Shown: positions 60,765 to 64,000 of the stretch, in pieces
Layout: every line of letters begins with the position of its first letter
Numbering within the stretch: position 1 is the stretch's first letter
From: a bacterium
Lineage (GTDB): Bacteria > Bacillota > Clostridia > Lachnospirales > Lachnospiraceae
DNA: 64,000 nucleotides
Assembly: GCA_023666335.1 (NCBI GenBank)
Contig: JAMPCE010000012.1
Coordinates: forward strand, 1-64,000
Reading direction: 5' to 3'
The notes under the pieces: generated by a model
Databases searched by the model: none
Seen by the model: only the letters and a program-made list of their open reading frames with translations
Told to the model about the DNA's origin: nothing
Translations under genes and position numbers: made by a program

Positions 60765-62525
60765 ATGAAAGATAAGCATAATAGAAGACGACGTCCCGCG
60801 TATCTTCCGCTTTTGGGGGTCTTTGTTCTTACAGTGTTTCTTGTTTCCTGTGGGCGCGGGGAACAGCCTGTAAAGTCTGCGAGCGGCGGGCAGGTGGAGA
60901 GTACAGGGCAGGGAATGACGCTCGACCAGCATGCGCAGGTCATGGACGATCTGGCTGAGGGGGAGACAAGCCTGTCGGCGGCGGAACTGGCTGACTATGC
61001 GATGGATGTTTCGCTCACCTATGACGCCGGGACGAAAAAACTCTGTTTCTCTCTCGATATGCCGCTGCTTCCGGCAAGCGACGACGCCTATGTGTACCTG
61101 TTTGCGGCACAGAGCTGGGAGGACGATACGGATGCGCTTCTGAAAGAACCTGTTACGAGAGCGAGAAAGGACAGAGTGTGGGAGACGGCCTTCCCCTATC
61201 GGGAGACACATCTGTTTTCCCGATTTGTTCCGGCGCTCAGGATAGACGGTAATTTCGTACCGATGGGAAAGAGCGTTTATCTCTCCAATCCGGAGGCGCT
61301 TGCAGAGAATCGGGACGCTTATCCGGATCCCGGGTCCAAAAAGGGGCTTCTCTTAGACCCGACCATGATCGGCGATCCGGAACTGACGGAACTTGGCGTC
61401 AAGCATACGATCTACAATATTCCGCTTTCCCATATTATGGGGGAGACGGCGGATCCGACCTTTCCCACGATCACTTATACTTATCGGGGAAAGAATTATC
61501 AGTTTAACGGTGCAGCCATCAACGGCTATGACGGTCTTTTTACCTATCTGTCAGACATGGGAATGAGCGCTACGGCGGTGGTCTTGAATGATTGGAATGA
61601 GGAGTATTTGGAGCTGATCCATCCGGAAGCCAGAAAGCAGGCGGACGGCGCTTACTATTATATGTTCAATACGGCGGAGGAGAACGGCGCAAGAACGCTT
61701 GAGGCGGTGGCGTCTTTCCTTGCGGAACGCTATTCGAGCGGAGAGCATGGAATGATACACAGCTGGGTGATCGCCAACGAGATCAATCAGAAGCGGGTCT
61801 GGAATTACATGGATACGCAGGATGTGGTCCACTATGCGGAGACATTTGAAAGGTCGCTGCGGATCTTCTATCAGGCGGTGAAGAGTCATTATGCGGCAGG
61901 GCGGGTCTATTTCAGCATCGACCATGCCTGGAACAGCAATGAGGGTGACAATCGGAACTTTTTCAACGGGAGGGATGTGCTGGAAGCCTTTAACACGGCT
62001 GCGCTCGCCCACGGCAATTATGATTGGGGCATCGCGATCCATCCCTATCCGGAACCGCTGACCCGCGTGAATTTCTGGTCGCAGGAATACGACAAGACAA
62101 GGGATACATCCCATCTGTCCGTGATGAATCTCAATGTATTGACGGACATGCTGTCGGAGGACGCGTTTTTGCAGCGGGACGGGGATGTGCGCAGCATTAC
62201 GATCACGGAGCTGGGTTTTTCCTCCGGATCGGGTGAACGCTTACAGGCGGCAGCCTTTGCCTACTGCTACTATATCGTGGAAGCGAATCCTTATGTGGAC
62301 GCCTTTTTGATGAGCCGCCAGACGGACGCGCCCGAGGAGGTCAGGGCAGGTTTGAGTTTCGGCATATACGAGTACGACCACACGGGAAAATATATGAAAG
62401 ATGTTTTTCGCGATATCGACACCGACAGAGCCGGGGAGCACATGGATTTCATGTTAAAGATCTTAGGGGCGGACAGTCTGGAGGAAGCGCTCTCCTGGGC
62501 GGCGGCGGATGCCGGAAATCAGTAA
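60765..62525 (+). CDS. DUF5722-type lipoprotein, glycoside-hydrolase-like
   Basis: A 586-residue lipoprotein with lipobox LVSC (FVLTVFLVSCGRG). A short N-terminal beta region precedes a TIM-barrel-like domain in the DUF5722 style (LLDPTMIGDPELTELGVKH, INGYDGLFTYLSDMG). IANEINQKRVWN provides an Asn-Glu pair as in clan GH-A acid/base motifs, and ITITELGFSSG a later Glu, so a glycosidase fold is plausible; activity is unproven. ATG 60765 follows GGGAGG at seven bases, preferred over ATG 60744, which overlaps the previous stop. It forms an operon with the BMP-like gene. Confidence 0.8.
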   Translation: MKDKHNRRRRPAYLPLLGVFVLTVFLVSCGRGEQPVKSASGGQVESTGQGMTLDQHAQVMDDLAEGETSLSAAELADYAMDVSLTYDAGTKKLCFSLDMPLLPASDDAYVYLFAAQSWEDDTDALLKEPVTRARKDRVWETAFPYRETHLFSRFVPALRIDGNFVPMGKSVYLSNPEALAENRDAYPDPGSKKGLLLDPTMIGDPELTELGVKHTIYNIPLSHIMGETADPTFPTITYTYRGKNYQFNGAAINGYDGLFTYLSDMGMSATAVVLNDWNEEYLELIHPEARKQADGAYYYMFNTAEENGARTLEAVASFLAERYSSGEHGMIHSWVIANEINQKRVWNYMDTQDVVHYAETFERSLRIFYQAVKSHYAAGRVYFSIDHAWNSNEGDNRNFFNGRDVLEAFNTAALAHGNYDWGIAIHPYPEPLTRVNFWSQEYDKTRDTSHLSVMNLNVLTDMLSEDAFLQRDGDVRSITITELGFSSGSGERLQAAAFAYCYYIVEANPYVDAFLMSRQTDAPEEVRAGLSFGIYEYDHTGKYMKDVFRDIDTDRAGEHMDFMLKILGADSLEEALSWAAADAGNQ

Positions 62526-62542
62526 GGGATCGGGAGTGCGGA

Positions 62543-63289
62543 ATGAAAGTATCTTTGTTGGTGACGGTCTATAATGTTAAGAATACGCTGCCGATTACGC
62601 TGGGGAGCATCGAGGAACAGGATTACCCGAATCTCGAAGTGGTGATCGTGGACGGCGGATCGACGGACGGCACGGTGGAGCTGATCAGGGCGTTTGCCGC
62701 GCGGACAGAGGAGCGGCAGGGTTTTTCAGTCCGCTGGGTCTCGGAGCCTGACAACGGTCTTTACGACGCCATGAATAAGGCGTTTCACATGAGTACCGGA
62801 GAGGTGGTCGCGGTCTGCAACGATAAGTTATGTAAACCGGAAGCGGTCAGTCTCTTTGCTGCCGCGATCGAGCGGGGCGGCAGCCGCTGTGTGGGCGCAC
62901 ACGCCGATCTGGTGTATGTGGAGGGGGAGCGTGTGGTCAGAGAATGGCGCATGGGGCAGGGAACGCTTTCGGAGGGCTGGATGCCCGGTCATCCCACCCT
63001 GTTTTTGCGGCGCCGGATCTACGAGACGTACGGTCTCTACGACACATCCTACCGCTGCGCGGCGGACTACGAGTTTATGGTGCGCTTCTTAAAGGACGAG
63101 AACAATGAACTGGCTTATGTGCCAAAGATCCTGATCGCGATGTTCTACGGCGGGACGAGCAATGCAGGGCTTTCCAATTACCTGCTCTCTTTTCGGGAGG
63201 GATTCCGTGCGCTTAAGAAAAATAAAGTGCCGCATCCGCTCCTGATCACTCTGCGCAGAAGCCTGCGGGTGCTTAAGCAGTTTCGGTGA
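62543..63289 (+). CDS. GT2 glycosyltransferase
   Basis: A 248-residue compact GT2 enzyme: KVSLLVTVYNVKNTLPITLG, EVVIVDGGSTDGTVELI and the acceptor-site SEPDNGLYDAMNKAF, characteristic of WcaA-like transferases acting on lipid-linked glycans. A normal GT-A metal motif is less obvious (VVAVCNDKL). It has no membrane helix. It starts 17 bases after the DUF5722 gene and ends 10 bases before lspA, so all four genes from 59.5 kb may be cotranscribed. Confidence 0.85.
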   Translation: MKVSLLVTVYNVKNTLPITLGSIEEQDYPNLEVVIVDGGSTDGTVELIRAFAARTEERQGFSVRWVSEPDNGLYDAMNKAFHMSTGEVVAVCNDKLCKPEAVSLFAAAIERGGSRCVGAHADLVYVEGERVVREWRMGQGTLSEGWMPGHPTLFLRRRIYETYGLYDTSYRCAADYEFMVRFLKDENNELAYVPKILIAMFYGGTSNAGLSNYLLSFREGFRALKKNKVPHPLLITLRRSLRVLKQFR

Positions 63290-63299
63290 GAGGAGTCAT

Positions 63300-63764
63300 A
63301 TGGTGGCGATCGTTTGTGGAATTTTGGCGGCAGGAATTTTCCTGCTGGACTTTCTTTTGAAAAGTCAGATCGAAAAGAAACTGGCAGCGGGGGAGATTAA
63401 ACCTTTCTGCAAGGGTAGACTTTTGATCCGAAAATATCATAACACGGGGGTGGCTTTTGATCTGGGCGCAAAAAAACAGGGAGCGGTAGCCTGCCTCTCC
63501 CTGCTCTTAACGCTCGTTCTGAGCGTGGTATTTCTTGCAACGTTCACATTTCGCGGAAACTCTACCCTTAAGGCAGGGTTAGCGTTTCTGCTCGGCGGTG
63601 CCTACAGCAACACCTATGACCGCCTTGTCAGGAAATATGTGGTGGATTATGTCAGCTTTCCCGTGAAAAATAAGCGGCTGCGCAGCATGGTCTTTAATCT
63701 TGCCGATTTCTGTATCCTGATTGGGGCGCTGCTCATGACGCTGGCAGCGATACAGGAGCCCTGA
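63300..63764 (+). CDS. lspA: Lipoprotein signal peptidase II
   Basis: A 154-residue inner-membrane aspartyl peptidase that removes lipoprotein signal peptides. Four hydrophobic segments and both catalytic Asp motifs are present: GGAYSNTYDRLVRKYVVDYVSF and VFNLADFCILIG. The usual GGxxGN is GGAYSN, so it is a divergent copy. It follows two lipoprotein genes whose products are its likely substrates. The pseudouridine synthase gene often paired with lspA is absent. Start at 63300 behind GAGGAGTC. Confidence 0.85.
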   Translation: MVAIVCGILAAGIFLLDFLLKSQIEKKLAAGEIKPFCKGRLLIRKYHNTGVAFDLGAKKQGAVACLSLLLTLVLSVVFLATFTFRGNSTLKAGLAFLLGGAYSNTYDRLVRKYVVDYVSFPVKNKRLRSMVFNLADFCILIGALLMTLAAIQEP

Positions 63765-63806
63765 GAGCCTTGAAACGAGTCGAGCCCCTGGGTTCCTGTC
63801 TGTCGA

Positions 63807-64000
63807 TCATGCCGTGATCACTGTGCCGCTCCTGCCCTTTAAGGCTTCTTTCACATCGGCGAGGGAGGTGATCAGCACGCTTCCCTGCGGATGCTGTTCC
63901 AGATAGGAGACGGCAGCCTCGATCTTCGGGAGCATGGTGCCCTCCTCAAATTCGCCCTGCGCGCAGAGCGCTTTTGCCTGCGATGCGGTGAGGGACGGGA
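63807..64000 (-). CDS. arcC: Carbamate kinase, C-terminal part (gene continues beyond the window)
   Basis: A minus-strand frame ending at TGA (63809-63807) translates to a C-terminal segment with LTASQAKALCAQGEFEEGTM, LPKIEAAVSYLEQHPQG and VLITSLADVKEALKGRSGTV, matching the end of carbamate kinase, where the GSMxPKV-type motif precedes the ITS strand. The enzyme makes ATP from carbamoyl phosphate in arginine or purine catabolism. Only about 64 codons are visible; the 5' end is outside. It converges with lspA across a 42-bp gap; an imperfect hairpin (about 63750-63799) may end one or both. Confidence 0.8.
   Translation of the reverse strand, partial: PSLTASQAKALCAQGEFEEGTMLPKIEAAVSYLEQHPQGSVLITSLADVKEALKGRSGTVITA

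Overview
The window reads like the chromosome of an anaerobic Gram-positive Clostridia, most probably Lachnospiraceae: moderate-to-high GC genes, GGAGG-type ribosome binding sites, sigma-A-like promoters, DUF6077 and DUF5722 proteins, a Csp-like subtilase and a LytR-CpsA-Psr ligase, with no sign of an outer membrane. No rRNA, tRNA or CRISPR array was found. The family assignment is an inference from protein style, not a measured phylogeny.

Left edge (1-0.6 kb): the decayed right end of a serine-recombinase element. The recombinase gene has lost nearly all of its middle and carries an in-frame stop. Next (0.6-5.4 kb) come an ABC-2 exporter (ATPase plus two permeases), a convergent FAD-dependent oxidoreductase, and a MATE pump (5.4-6.8 kb) with an attenuator-like leader hairpin.

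From 7 to 14 kb there is a surface-modification block: two polytopic membrane proteins, an MBOAT O-acyltransferase, a DltD/AlgJ-like SGNH protein, a radical SAM protein and a second, divergent SGNH protein. From 14.5 to 47.6 kb lies the main wall-polysaccharide locus: rfbB, rfbA and rfbC (rfbD is absent here), two membrane-anchored GH25 muramidases, a Wzm/Wzt ABC exporter whose Wzt carries a C-terminal glycan-binding-type domain, a methyltransferase that appears fused to a kinase-like domain (a WbdD-like capping enzyme), several GT2 transferases, a phosphosugar mutase, a MoxR/DUF58/transglutaminase trio, a WbaP-type initiating transferase, an LCP ligase, glmS and an HtrA protease. Together they can make nucleotide sugars, build and cap a rhamnose-type glycan, export it and ligate it to peptidoglycan.

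From 47.8 kb to the end: an orphan antitoxin-like gene, a divergent ClpX paralogue, an Rpn-family nuclease, a secreted 2138-residue GH13 amylase with a G-tract hairpin in its leader, a Csp-like subtilase, a BMP-type lipoprotein, a DUF5722 lipoprotein, a GT2 enzyme, signal peptidase II and the 3' end of a carbamate kinase gene.

The most unusual signals are non-coding or motif-level: (i) the palindrome TGACA-N4-TGTCA occurs eight times, always inside genes, against about 0.06 expected; (ii) two diverged ~223-bp structured repeats lie just upstream of wzt and of the methyltransferase gene, one preceded by a 67-bp triplicate repeat and a long palindrome; (iii) there are several large intergenic palindromes, two sharing a core sequence; (iv) a perfect 11-bp inverted repeat encloses a G tract at the predicted 5' end of the amylase mRNA.
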